Assembly (NCBI GenBank): GCA_022701985.1
Contig: JAKONK010000164.1
Coordinates: 1-60,562, forward strand
Source: Actinomycetales bacterium
GTDB lineage: Bacteria > Actinomycetota > Actinomycetes > Actinomycetales > Quadrisphaeraceae
Direction of reading: 5' to 3'
Length of the DNA stretch: 60,562 nucleotides
Shown here in pieces: positions 31,946 through 40,359 of this stretch; within the stretch, counting starts at the first letter, position 1, and each line of letters begins with the position of its first letter. Below the pieces are notes generated by a model. The model was given only the letters and a program-made list of their open reading frames with translations. It did no database searches and was not told the DNA's origin. Position numbers and translations under genes: made by a program.

Positions 31946-31975
31946 TTGGCCAGAACCCGGTACCGCGGGTACCGT
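31946..31975 (+). promoter_or_regulatory. Promoter with overlapping inverted repeat upstream of fadA
   Basis: Candidate -35 TTGGCC (31946-31951) and -10 TACCGT (31970-31975) are separated by 18 bases. The -10 overlaps GGTACC-GCG-GGTACC (31959-31973), an inverted repeat that could be the operator of a TetR-type fatty-acid regulator. Identification of the regulator is inference only. Confidence 0.45.
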
Positions 31976-32009
31976 GTAACTCGTCATCAGGCTCGACGAG
32001 GAGGTCGGC

Positions 32010-33230
32010 GTGCTCCAGGGGCGCGACGTGGTGTTCGTGGACGGCGTGCGGACGCCGTTCGGCAGGGCCGGCGAGAAGGGGATGTACGCGCAGACCCGCG
32101 CCGACGACATGGTCGTCCGGCTGCTGCGCGAGGTGCTGCGGCGCAACCCCGGGCTGCCCCCCGAGCGCATCGACGAGGTGGCCGTCGCCGCCACCACGCA
32201 GGAGGGCGACCAGGGCCTCACCCTGGGCCGCAGCGCCGGCATGCTGGCGGGTCTGCCGCAGTCGGTGCCCGGCTTCGCCATCGACAGGATGTGCGCCGGT
32301 GCCATGACCGCGGTGACGACGACGGCGTCGGGCATCGCCGCCGGCGCCTACGACGCCGTCCTGGCGGGCGGCGTCGAGCACATGGGCCGCCACCCCCTCG
32401 GCGCGAACTTCGCCCCCAACCCGCGCTTCGTGGCCGACCGCGTCGTCGACGGCGACGCACTGGTCATGGGCCGCACCGCCGAGAACATCCACGACAGGTA
32501 CCCCCAGCTGACCCGCGAGCGCTCCGACGCGTTCGCCGCGGCGTCGCAGGCCAAGCTCGCCGCGGCCTACGAGCGCGGTGACGTGCAGCCGGACCTCGTG
32601 CCGGTGGCCACCCGGCACGCCCGGAGGGGCTGGGGCCTGGCGACCGTCGACGAGCCGCCCCGCCCGGGCACCACGGCCGAGCAGCTCGCGGGCCTGAAGA
32701 CGCCCTTCCGCCCCCACGGCCGCGTGACCGCCGGCAACGCCGCCGGGCTGAACGACGGCGCCACGATGTGCCTCATGGCCTCGGGCGAGACCGCCGCCGA
32801 GCTGGGCCTGCCCGTGGCGATGCGGATGGCGGGCTTCGCCTTCGCCGGTGTCGACCCGTCGGTGATGGGCATCGGGCCGGTGCCCGCCACGGAGAAGCTG
32901 CTGGCCAAGACGGGCCTGAGCATCGACGACATCGGGCTGTTCGAGCTCAACGAGGCCTTCGCCGTGCAGGTGCTGGCCTTCACCGACCACTTCGGCATCG
33001 CCGACGACGACCCGCGCGTGAACCCCTGGGGCGGTGCCATCGCCGTCGGCCACCCGCTGGCGAGCTCGGGCGTGCGCCTCATGACGCAGCTGGCCAGGCA
33101 GTTCGCCCAGCGCCCCGACGTCCGCTACGGCCTCACCGCGATGTGCGTGGGCCTGGGCCAGGGCGGCGCGGTGCTGTGGGAGAACCCCGGCCACGACGGC
33201 ACGACCGGATCGAAGGAGCAGGCGGCGTGA
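32010..33230 (+). CDS. fadA: Acetyl-CoA acyltransferase (thiolase), beta-oxidation
   Basis: A 406-residue thiolase that cleaves 3-ketoacyl-CoA to acetyl-CoA and a shortened acyl-CoA. The nucleophilic cysteine is in DRMCAGAMTAV (about residue 94), the substrate motif is LFELNEAFAVQ, the catalytic histidine is in GGAIAVGHPLASSG, and the second cysteine is in MCVGLGQGGA. The length and motifs are normal for FadA. The GTG at 32010 has GAGGAGG 6-7 bases upstream. It forms an operon with fadB, whose GTG overlaps its stop (GTGA at 33227-33230), so the two subunits of the trifunctional complex are made together. Confidence 0.93.
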   Translation: MLQGRDVVFVDGVRTPFGRAGEKGMYAQTRADDMVVRLLREVLRRNPGLPPERIDEVAVAATTQEGDQGLTLGRSAGMLAGLPQSVPGFAIDRMCAGAMTAVTTTASGIAAGAYDAVLAGGVEHMGRHPLGANFAPNPRFVADRVVDGDALVMGRTAENIHDRYPQLTRERSDAFAAASQAKLAAAYERGDVQPDLVPVATRHARRGWGLATVDEPPRPGTTAEQLAGLKTPFRPHGRVTAGNAAGLNDGATMCLMASGETAAELGLPVAMRMAGFAFAGVDPSVMGIGPVPATEKLLAKTGLSIDDIGLFELNEAFAVQVLAFTDHFGIADDDPRVNPWGGAIAVGHPLASSGVRLMTQLARQFAQRPDVRYGLTAMCVGLGQGGAVLWENPGHDGTTGSKEQAA

Positions 33231-35488
33231 GCGAGCAGGACGAGCAGGCCGTGCAGGCCGTGCAGGCCGTGCAGGGCCAGCCCGAGCGGGCCCGCCTCGA
33301 CAGCGGCGCCGAGGGCGCGGTGCGCCCCGAGGACCTCGTCGACCCCGCCGGCGGGGAGCGCGTGACGTTCTTCCCGTGGCAGGAGGTGCCGCTCGACCCG
33401 AAGCGCGGCTCCAGCGCGGGCACCGTCGCGCTGATCACGATGGACAACTCCCCCGAGGCCCCCGACGACTTCTCGCGCCCCACCACGCTCGGCCCCGCCG
33501 GGCTGCTGCAGATGCGCGCCACCCTCGACGAGGTCGAGGCGCGCGTGGCCGAGGGGCCCGTCGTCGCCGTCGCCATCACGGGCAAGCCGTTCGTCTTCGC
33601 CGTGGGGGCCGACCTCAAGGACGTCGCGCGCATCAGCTCCCCCGGTCAGGCGCGCGGCGTGGCGGAGCTGGGCCACGCCCAGCTGCGCCGCCTCGGCGAG
33701 ATGGGCGTCCCCTCGTTCGCCTTCGTCAACGGCCCCGCCCTCGGCGGTGGCTTCGAGGTCGCGCTGCACTGCACGTACCGCACCGCCTCGTCGACGGCCC
33801 GCGGCATCGGGCTGCCCGAGGTGGCGCTCGGCCTGGTCCCGGGGTGGGGCGGCACGCACCTCGTGCCGGCCCTGGTCGGCATCGAGAGGGCCGTGCAGGT
33901 CGTGGTCGCCAACCCGCTCGCGCAGGGTCGCACCCTGACCGCCCAGCAGGCCCGTGAGCTGGGGCTGGTCGACGTCGTCCTCGACTCCCCCGACTTCCTC
34001 GAGGAGTCCCTGGCCTGGGCCGCCCGCGTGGTCAGCGGCGAGGTCGCCGTCGAGCGGCCCGAGGTCGACCGCGACGCCCGGCGCTGGGACGGCGTGCTCG
34101 CCGCTGCGCGCGCGGCCGTCGACGCGAAGCTCCACGGCGCCGCCCCCGCCCCCTACCGGGCCCTGGACCTGCTCGCCCGCGCCCGCGCAGACTCCGGCCC
34201 CGACGCCCCCGAGGGGGCGCGCGACGCGGCCTTCGCCGCCGAGGACGACGCGCTCGCCGAGCTGATCCTCACCGACGAGTTCCGCTCGGGGGTCTACTCC
34301 TTCGACCTCGTGCAGCGGCGCGCCAAGAAGCCTGCGGGCGCCCCCGACAGCACGCTCGCGCGGCCCGTCGGCAAGGTGGGCGTGGTCGGCGCGGGGCTCA
34401 TGGCGAGCCAGCTGGCGCTCGTCTTCGCGCGGCAGCTCAAGGTGCCCGTCGTCCTCACCGACCTCGACCAGGCGCGCGTCGAGCGGGGCGTGGCGTGGGT
34501 GCACGGCGAGATCGCGAAGCTGCGCCAGAAGGGGCGGCTGTCCGACGGCGCCGCACAGCGGCTGACCGCGAACGTGACGGGCACGACCGACACCGCTGCA
34601 GCCTTCGGCGACGCCGACCTCGTCATCGAGGCGGTCTTCGAGGAGCTCGGCGTCAAGCAGGACGTCTTCCGCGCCGTCGAGCGGGTGGTGCGCGAGGACT
34701 GCGTCCTGGCGACCAACACCTCCTCGCTGTCGGTGACCGCGATGGCGTCGGTCCTGGAGCACCCCGAGCGCCTCGTCGGGTTCCACTTCTTCAACCCCGT
34801 GGCCGTGATGCCGCTCGTCGAGGTGGTCCGCACCACCGGTGGGACCCCCACCGACGACGCGACCCTGGCCACGGCCTTCGCCGTCGGGAAGAGGCTGCGC
34901 AAGTCGTGCGTGCTGGTGCAGGACGCCCCCGCGTTCGTCGTGAACCGGCTGCTCACGCGGTTCATGAGCGAGGCGAGCGTCGTCGTCGACGAGGGGACGC
35001 CGGTCGAGGTGGCCGAGCGCGCCCTGGACGACCTCGGCCTGCCGATGAGCAACTTCGAGCTGCTGCGCCTCGTGGGCCCCGCCGTGGCGCTGCACGTCGC
35101 GGAGTCGCTGCACGAGGCCTTCCCCGAGCGGTTCCCCGTGTCGGAGAACCTGCGCCGCATCGTGGAGGCGGGTCTGCCCGGCGTCTACGAGGAGGGGTCG
35201 CGGACCCTGACGCCGCAGGCGTCCGACCTGCTGGTCCTCGGTGACTCCCCCTCGAGCGCCGAGGAGGTCCGCGAGCGGGTGCTCTCGGTGCTCGCCGACG
35301 AGGCCCGTCGCATGCTCGACGAGGGCGTCGTCGCCGACCCGCGCGACATCGACCTGTGCCTGCAGCTGGGTGCCGGGTGGCCGGCGCACCTCGGCGGGAT
35401 CCTGCCGCTGCTCGACAGGACCGGTGTGGCCGAGCGCACCACCGGCCAGCGCTTCCTGCCGCGAGGCGCCGCCTCCGTGCCCGCCTGA
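33227..35488 (+). CDS. fadB: Fatty-acid oxidation complex alpha subunit (enoyl-CoA hydratase / 3-hydroxyacyl-CoA dehydrogenase)
   Basis: A 753-residue bifunctional enzyme. The hydratase half (about 50-310) has the oxyanion-hole region FAVGADLKDVARI and the two catalytic glutamates in GPALGGGFEVAL and GLPEVALGLVPG. The dehydrogenase half (about 380-753) has the NAD motif VGAGLMASQLAL, the catalytic serine/histidine region TNTSSLSVTAM and GFHFFNPVAVMPLVEVV, and DAPAFVVNRLL. It hydrates enoyl-CoA and oxidises the product. The N-terminus contains a three-fold AVQ repeat encoded by a 9-base tandem repeat (33248-33274). The GTG at 33227 overlaps the fadA stop. Confidence 0.93.
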   Translation: MSEQDEQAVQAVQAVQGQPERARLDSGAEGAVRPEDLVDPAGGERVTFFPWQEVPLDPKRGSSAGTVALITMDNSPEAPDDFSRPTTLGPAGLLQMRATLDEVEARVAEGPVVAVAITGKPFVFAVGADLKDVARISSPGQARGVAELGHAQLRRLGEMGVPSFAFVNGPALGGGFEVALHCTYRTASSTARGIGLPEVALGLVPGWGGTHLVPALVGIERAVQVVVANPLAQGRTLTAQQARELGLVDVVLDSPDFLEESLAWAARVVSGEVAVERPEVDRDARRWDGVLAAARAAVDAKLHGAAPAPYRALDLLARARADSGPDAPEGARDAAFAAEDDALAELILTDEFRSGVYSFDLVQRRAKKPAGAPDSTLARPVGKVGVVGAGLMASQLALVFARQLKVPVVLTDLDQARVERGVAWVHGEIAKLRQKGRLSDGAAQRLTANVTGTTDTAAAFGDADLVIEAVFEELGVKQDVFRAVERVVREDCVLATNTSSLSVTAMASVLEHPERLVGFHFFNPVAVMPLVEVVRTTGGTPTDDATLATAFAVGKRLRKSCVLVQDAPAFVVNRLLTRFMSEASVVVDEGTPVEVAERALDDLGLPMSNFELLRLVGPAVALHVAESLHEAFPERFPVSENLRRIVEAGLPGVYEEGSRTLTPQASDLLVLGDSPSSAEEVRERVLSVLADEARRMLDEGVVADPRDIDLCLQLGAGWPAHLGGILPLLDRTGVAERTTGQRFLPRGAASVPA
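33248..33274. repeat. Three copies of a 9-base unit inside fadB
   Basis: GCCGTGCAG is repeated three times without interruption near the 5' end of fadB. Gain or loss of a unit keeps the reading frame and would change the number of Ala-Val-Gln triplets in the disordered N-terminus. Confidence 0.9.
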
Positions 35489-35533
35489 CCGGGCCGCGGG
35501 CGGCGCCCCGCGGGCGGGGGGCATGCTGGGCGC

Positions 35534-35956
35534 GTGGCTGAGGACTTCAACACGCGCGTCATCCGGGAGTTCCGCGAGAACGAGGGCCGCGTCGGCCCGC
35601 CCTTCGAGGGGGCGCCGATGATCCTCGTGCACCACCGGGGGCGCAGGACCGGCGCCGGGTTCGTGGCTCCGCTCGTCTACCAGGCCGTGGGTGACGGCTT
35701 CGCCGTCTTCGCCAGCAAGGCCGGTGCCCCCACGCACCCGGAGTGGTACGCCAACCTGCTCGCCTCCCCCGAGACCACCGTCGAGGTGGGGGGCGAGCAC
35801 GGCGGCGCCGAGGTCGCCGTCCGGGTGCGCGAGCTCACCGGCGCCGAGCGCGACGAGGTGTGGGAGGAGCAGAAGCGCCGCTCCCCCGGCTTCGCCGAGT
35901 ACGAGGTCGAGGCCGCCCCGCGCGTCATCCCCGTGCTGCTGCTCGAGCGGCGCTGA
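35534..35956 (+). CDS. Deazaflavin (F420)-dependent nitroreductase-family protein
   Basis: A 140-residue split-barrel protein of the Ddn-like 'nitroreductase/deazaflavin-dependent' family, found mostly in actinobacteria that make F420. Typical segments are FNTRVIREFRENEGRVGPPF at the N-terminus, MILVHHRGRRTGAGFVAPLVY, FAVFASKAGAPTHPEWYANL (the family signature) and the ending FAEYEVEAAPRVIPVLLLER. Members reduce nitroimidazoles, quinones or other electron-poor compounds. The GTG at 35534 lies 6 bases after the -10-like CATGCT, so a leaderless start is likely. It is 45 bases downstream of fadB and 5 bases before the PhzF-like gene. Confidence 0.85.
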   Translation: MAEDFNTRVIREFRENEGRVGPPFEGAPMILVHHRGRRTGAGFVAPLVYQAVGDGFAVFASKAGAPTHPEWYANLLASPETTVEVGGEHGGAEVAVRVRELTGAERDEVWEEQKRRSPGFAEYEVEAAPRVIPVLLLERR

Positions 35957-35961
35957 TCGCC

Positions 35962-36897
35962 GTGACCCGCCGCTTCAGCCAGGTCGACGTCTTCACCGGC
36001 GAGCTCTCGTACGGCAACGCCGTCGCCGTCGTCCACGACGCCGACGGGCTGGACGACGACGCGCTGCGCGCCTTCGCCCGCTGGACCCAGCTCGCCGAGA
36101 CGACCTTCCTGCTCGCCCCCACCCCCGAGGGCGCCGCGGGCGGGGCGGACTACCGGGTCCGGATCCTGACGCCCGGGCGCGAGCTGCCCTTCGCCGGGCA
36201 CCCGACGCTGGGGAGCGCCCGGGCCTGGCTGGCTGCCGGAGGCGTGCCCCGGGCCGACGGCGTCGTCGTGCAGGAGTGCGGCGCCGGGCTCGTGCGCGTG
36301 CGCCGCGGCGCCGGTCCCGACGGGGTCGGCGAGGTGCTCGCGTTCGCCGCTCCCCCGCTCCTGCGCAGCGGCCCCGCGCGGCACGCCGACGTCGTGGCGG
36401 CTGCGGCCGCCCTCGGGCTGGACGACGGCGCCGTGGTCGACGCCGCCTGGGTCGACAACGGCCCCGGCTGGCTCGGGCTCCTCCTCCGCGACGCCGCCGC
36501 GGTGCTCTCGGCCGCACCCCGCCCCGGTGCGGGCGGACCGTCGAACACCGGCCTCGTCGGCCTGCACCCCGGGGGCAGCGGCCCGGACGGAGCGGCGGTC
36601 GAGGTGCGGGCGTTCACGCGCGAGGCCGGCCCCGGCGGCTCCGACGACGCTGACGGCCCCTGGCACGAGGACCCGGTCACGGGCAGCCTCAACGCCGGCC
36701 TCGGCCAGTGGCTGACCGCGCCGGGCTCCGACCGCCTCGCGGGTGGCGGGGCCGCCGTCCTGCCCGGGCGCTACACCGCGGCCCAGGGCACGGCGCTGGG
36801 CCGCCGGGGCCGGGTGCACGTGGAGCGCGACGCCGACGGTCAGGTCTGGGTCGGCGGAGGGACCGTCGTGGGGGTCAGCGGCACCGTCGCCCTCTGA
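35962..36897 (+). CDS. PhzF-family isomerase-like protein
   Basis: A 311-residue protein of the PhzF/diaminopimelate-epimerase-like fold. The N-terminal half has FSQVDVFTGELSYGNAVAVV and the hallmark TQLAETTFLLAPT with the catalytic glutamate. RILTPGRELPFAGHPTLGSA follows, and the C-terminal half contains EDPVTGSLNAGLGQWL and GRRGRVHVE. These features match PhzF-like enzymes such as YddE, most of which have unknown substrates; no phenazine genes are near. The GTG at 35962 follows the previous stop by 5 bases and probably depends on the same message. The 3' end overlaps the converging GGDEF gene by 58 bases. Confidence 0.85.
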   Translation: MTRRFSQVDVFTGELSYGNAVAVVHDADGLDDDALRAFARWTQLAETTFLLAPTPEGAAGGADYRVRILTPGRELPFAGHPTLGSARAWLAAGGVPRADGVVVQECGAGLVRVRRGAGPDGVGEVLAFAAPPLLRSGPARHADVVAAAAALGLDDGAVVDAAWVDNGPGWLGLLLRDAAAVLSAAPRPGAGGPSNTGLVGLHPGGSGPDGAAVEVRAFTREAGPGGSDDADGPWHEDPVTGSLNAGLGQWLTAPGSDRLAGGGAAVLPGRYTAAQGTALGRRGRVHVERDADGQVWVGGGTVVGVSGTVAL

Positions 36898-37952
36898 GGC
36901 GCGGGCGCGGTGGCCTCGCGGGGTCCGGCCGTGCGACCGACGGCCACCGCCACCTGGTCGCGACCGCCGCGCTTGGCGGCGTAGAGGGCGGCGTCCGCCG
37001 CGCGGTACAGCTCCTCGACCCCCGCGGCGTGGGTGGGGCTGTGCGCCACGCCGACGCTGACCGTGAGCGCGAGGCACCCCCCGCCGTCGAGGCCGAGCGG
37101 CGCCGAGCGGACGGCCCGGACGACGCGCTGGGCGCAGACCTCGCCGGCCCTGGACGAGGCACCCGGCAGCAGGACGGCGAGCTCGTCGCCCCCGAGGCGG
37201 CTCACCACGGCCCCCGGACCGGCCGCGTCCACGAGGAGGCGACCGGTGTGCGCGAGCGCGGCGTCGCCGACGGGGTGCCCGTGGAGGTCGTTGACGGCCT
37301 TGAAGTGGTCCACGTCCACGATCACCAGGGCCGTTCCCGCGGCGCCTCCGGCTCGGTCGGTCGTCGCCGCGGTGGCGGCGCGGTCCAGGACGCGGCGCGT
37401 GGACAGGCCGGTGACCGCGTCCCGGTCCGCCTGCAGCCGCAGGCCCGCGAGCAGCTCCTCCTGGCGGTCCGCGGCGCGGCTGAGGAGCCCGACGAAGACC
37501 GCCGTGAAGGCCGTGACGCTGACCCAGTCGACCAGCGAGGCCGGCAGGTCGAGCATCACCAGCACGTGCGCGAGGTGGCCCAGCGCGCTGGTCCCCGCCA
37601 CGAGCCAGGCCCCGCGGGGGCGCAGCTGGGAGGCGGAGGCGACGGCCGGCAGCAGGAAGTACGTCTGCGCGGCGGTGGAGGCGTCGTCGGTGACGAGGTT
37701 GCTGACGAGCACCATGGCGACCGAGGCGACCATGACCACCAGCCAGGGCACCGCCCCCGGCACCCAGCCGCGGCGGATGGCCACGACGCCCGCCAGCAGG
37801 AGGGCGCAGTCCAGGCCCACCACCGCCGCCACCAGCGGCGTCACGACGTCGGTGAGCGGTGTGACCACGAGCAGCAGCGCCACCGCGGCGAGCAGCAGCG
37901 CAGCGAGCCACCGGGCGGCCTCCTCGGGCCGCCGCGGGCCGTACGCATCCAC
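36840..37952 (-). CDS. Membrane-bound GGDEF-domain protein (diguanylate-cyclase-like)
   Basis: A 370-residue protein with six hydrophobic segments (about residues 13-185) and a C-terminal GGDEF domain (about 195-345). The cyclase landmarks are LVIVDVDHFKAVNDLHGHPVG and SRLGGDELAVLLPG. The signature is GGDEL rather than GGDEF. The inhibitory RxxD site that should lie five residues upstream is missing (sequence GPGAVVSR). Cyclic-di-GMP synthesis is therefore possible but without product feedback, or the domain may only bind GTP. The start is uncertain: GTG at 37952 begins just before the first helix, and GTG at 38027 would add 25 residues. Confidence 0.8.
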   Translation of the reverse strand: MDAYGPRRPEEAARWLAALLLAAVALLLVVTPLTDVVTPLVAAVVGLDCALLLAGVVAIRRGWVPGAVPWLVVMVASVAMVLVSNLVTDDASTAAQTYFLLPAVASASQLRPRGAWLVAGTSALGHLAHVLVMLDLPASLVDWVSVTAFTAVFVGLLSRAADRQEELLAGLRLQADRDAVTGLSTRRVLDRAATAATTDRAGGAAGTALVIVDVDHFKAVNDLHGHPVGDAALAHTGRLLVDAAGPGAVVSRLGGDELAVLLPGASSRAGEVCAQRVVRAVRSAPLGLDGGGCLALTVSVGVAHSPTHAAGVEELYRAADAALYAAKRGGRDQVAVAVGRTAGPREATAPAPQRATVPLTPTTVPPPTQT

Positions 37953-38072
37953 GCGGAGGACTTCGGCCGCAAGGGCCGCGCGCTGCAGCCCGGACGGCCA
38001 CCGTCGCCCGATCGCACGCCGGAGCACCGGTGTCGGTGGCCGGGTCGGCGCGCGCGAGCCAGGATGTCGTGC

Positions 38073-39482
38073 GTGGCCGTCCCACTGCTGCAGCAGGTCT
38101 GGGCCGAGCTCCTCGGAGCCCCGGACGCGGTCGACCGCGTGCGCGCCCGGGGCAGCGCGGGGCTCCCGGGGCCCCTCCCGGTGGGGCAGCTCGCCGTGGG
38201 CACGGCCGTCGCGCACCTGCTGGCGGCCCAGGAGCTGCGCTCCCGCGGCGGACCGGGCGAGCTGGCGGACCAGTACCTGCACCTCGACGCCGCCCACGTC
38301 GGCGTCGAGTTCGGCAGCGAGCGCCACCTGCGGGTCGACGGCGTCCCCCGCGCCGGTGGCTTCGCCCCCCTGTCACGGGCGTGGCCCACCAGCGACGGCT
38401 GGGTGCGCACCCACGCCAACTACCCCCACCACCGCGCAGCGCTGCTGCGGGTGCTCGGCCTCGGGGCGGACGACGACGACGAGGCGGCCTCCCCGCGCCT
38501 CGCCGCGGCCCTGGCCGAGCGGTCGGCGCTCGACGTCGAGGAGGCCGTCACCGCCGCCGGGGGGCTGGCCGTCGCGGTCCGCACGCCGCAGGAGTGGTCG
38601 GCGACCCCGATGGGCGCCGCCGTGGCGCGGTCACCGCTGGTGTCCCTGCGCCGGGTCGACGACGGCTCCGCACCGGGCAGCAGTGGTTCTGGGGGCGGCT
38701 CAGGCGGCGGTTCCGGGGTCGACGGCATCGAGGGCGCCCGGGTGCTGGACCTGACCCGCGTGATCGCGGGCCCCACCGCCACGCGAGCCCTGGCGGCGCA
38801 CGGCGCCGACGTCCTGCGCGTCGACCCGCCCCAGCTGCCCGAGCTGCCCGAGCAGTGGCTGGAGACGGGTCCGGGCAAGCGCTGCTGCGAGCTCGACCTG
38901 ACCGCCCCCGGGGGCAGGACCTGCCTGGAGGAGCTGCTGGCGGGCGCCGACGTCCTCGTGCACGGCTACCGGCCCGGTGCGCTCGCGCGGCACGGGCTCG
39001 ACGAGCGGTCCCTGGCCGAGCGGCACCCCCACCTGGTGGTGGCCTCGCTGTCGGCGTGGGGCGAGCAGGGGCCCTGGGCGCAGCGGCGCGGCTTCGACTC
39101 CCTGGTGCAGGCCGCCTCCGGGGTCGCGGTGATGTCCGGGGGCGCCGACGGACGGCCCGGGGCCCTGCCGGTGCAGGCGCTCGACCACGCCGCGGGACAG
39201 CTGCTCGCGGCGGCCGTGCTGCGGGCGCTCGCCCTGCGCCGCGACGGCGGCACGTGGCACGCGAGCACCTCCCTCGCGGCCCAGGCGCGCTGGCTGCTGG
39301 CCAACGCGGTCGTCTCGGCCTCCGACGCGCCCCAGCCGCCACCGGCCGAGGCGCCGCGGGCCGAGCGCTACCTGGTCGACGTGCCCTCGCCCGACGGCGT
39401 GCTCACCGTGGTGCGGCCCCTGGGGGCTGCGCCGTGGGCGTCGGGTCCGGTGCGCACCGCCGCGGAGTGGCTGCCGCGCTGA
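38073..39482 (+). CDS. CaiB/BaiF-type CoA-transferase with permuted domain order
   Basis: A 469-residue family III CoA-transferase-like protein. The normal N-terminal motif, IEGARVLDLTRVIAGPTATR, with the CoA-binding region DVLVHGYRPGALARHGLD and the catalytic aspartate in RRGFDSLVQAASG, appears only after residue 215. The first 200 residues (SDGWVRTHANYPHHRAALLR, AVAVRTPQEWSATPMGAAV) resemble the small domain that is usually C-terminal. The two are joined by a Gly/Ser linker (residues about 201-214) with several rare A/T-ending serine codons. GTG at 38073 follows CAGGAT by 7 bases; ATG at 38064 is the alternative. The substrate is unknown. Confidence 0.78.
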   Translation: MAVPLLQQVWAELLGAPDAVDRVRARGSAGLPGPLPVGQLAVGTAVAHLLAAQELRSRGGPGELADQYLHLDAAHVGVEFGSERHLRVDGVPRAGGFAPLSRAWPTSDGWVRTHANYPHHRAALLRVLGLGADDDDEAASPRLAAALAERSALDVEEAVTAAGGLAVAVRTPQEWSATPMGAAVARSPLVSLRRVDDGSAPGSSGSGGGSGGGSGVDGIEGARVLDLTRVIAGPTATRALAAHGADVLRVDPPQLPELPEQWLETGPGKRCCELDLTAPGGRTCLEELLAGADVLVHGYRPGALARHGLDERSLAERHPHLVVASLSAWGEQGPWAQRRGFDSLVQAASGVAVMSGGADGRPGALPVQALDHAAGQLLAAAVLRALALRRDGGTWHASTSLAAQARWLLANAVVSASDAPQPPPAEAPRAERYLVDVPSPDGVLTVVRPLGAAPWASGPVRTAAEWLPR

Positions 39483-39492
39483 CGGCCGGGGC

Positions 39493-40359
39493 TCAACCCC
39501 TCAGGCCGGCCACCAGCGCGTCCAGCGCACGGTCGGGAAGGAGGCGCGCCAGCCGCACGGCCAGGGCGGCGTCGCGCCCCACCGGGTAGCGGGTCCTCGG
39601 GCGGTGCGAGCGCACGGCGCGGACCACCACGTCGGCCACCGCCTGCGCCTCGACGCCGCGGCGGTCCGCTCCCCGCGCAGCCCGCTCCGCAGCGGCCAGG
39701 AAGGCTCCGTAGCGGGAGCGCTGGGCGTCGTCGAGCCAGCTGTCGCGCACGGCCCGCGTCGCCAGGCCCTTGGCCCAGATGCCGGTGCGCACGACGCCCG
39801 GCTCGACCACGACGACGCGCACGCCCAGCCCGCGGACCTCGCGCCGCAGGGCGTCGCTGGTGGCCTCGAGGGCGTGCTTGGAGGCCGAGTACGGCGCGAA
39901 CAGCGGCCCGGCGACCCGTCCCGCCATGCTGCTGACGTTGACGACGGCGCCCCTCGCCCCGACCAGGGCGGGGAGCAGCGCCTGGGTGGTCGCGACGGCT
40001 CCGAGGAGGTTCACCTCGAGCTGCTCGCGCCAGGCGTCCAGCGGCACGCACTCGACGGGACCGGTGACGGCGAGCCCGGCGTTGTTGACCAGGGCGGCCA
40101 GCGGCAGGCCCTGCCGGCCGAGCTCCTCGACGCGGCCGCGCAGCGCGGCGACGTCGGCGGCGGCGGTCACGTCGAGGTGGACGGGCTCGACGCTCAGGTC
40201 CTCGGCGGCGGCGGCCCGCGCGGTGCGCTCCGCGGAGGCGGCGTCGCGGACCCCCGCGAGCACGTGGAGCCCGGCGCGGGCCAGCGCCGTCGCGGTCGCG
40301 GCGCCGATGCCGGTGGAGGCGCCGGTGACCACGGCGGCCCCCGTGGCGGAGGCGCTCAC
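39493..40359 (-). CDS. Short-chain dehydrogenase/reductase (SDR)
   Basis: A 288-residue classical SDR. The cofactor motif is VVTGASTGIGAATATALARAG (TGxxxGIG at residues about 10-17), NNAG is present in ALVNNAGLAVTG, the catalytic serine is in VVNVSSMAGRVAG, and YxxxK is YSASKHALEATSD. PG motif: VVVVEPGVVRTGIW. It resembles the sub-family of actinobacterial SDRs that act on hydroxy-steroids or lipids; the substrate is unknown. The GTG at 40359 overlaps the previous gene's stop (GTGA), so it is translated together with the winged-helix protein. Its stop is 10 bases from the converging CoA-transferase stop. Confidence 0.88.
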   Translation of the reverse strand: MSASATGAAVVTGASTGIGAATATALARAGLHVLAGVRDAASAERTARAAAAEDLSVEPVHLDVTAAADVAALRGRVEELGRQGLPLAALVNNAGLAVTGPVECVPLDAWREQLEVNLLGAVATTQALLPALVGARGAVVNVSSMAGRVAGPLFAPYSASKHALEATSDALRREVRGLGVRVVVVEPGVVRTGIWAKGLATRAVRDSWLDDAQRSRYGAFLAAAERAARGADRRGVEAQAVADVVVRAVRSHRPRTRYPVGRDAALAVRLARLLPDRALDALVAGLRG

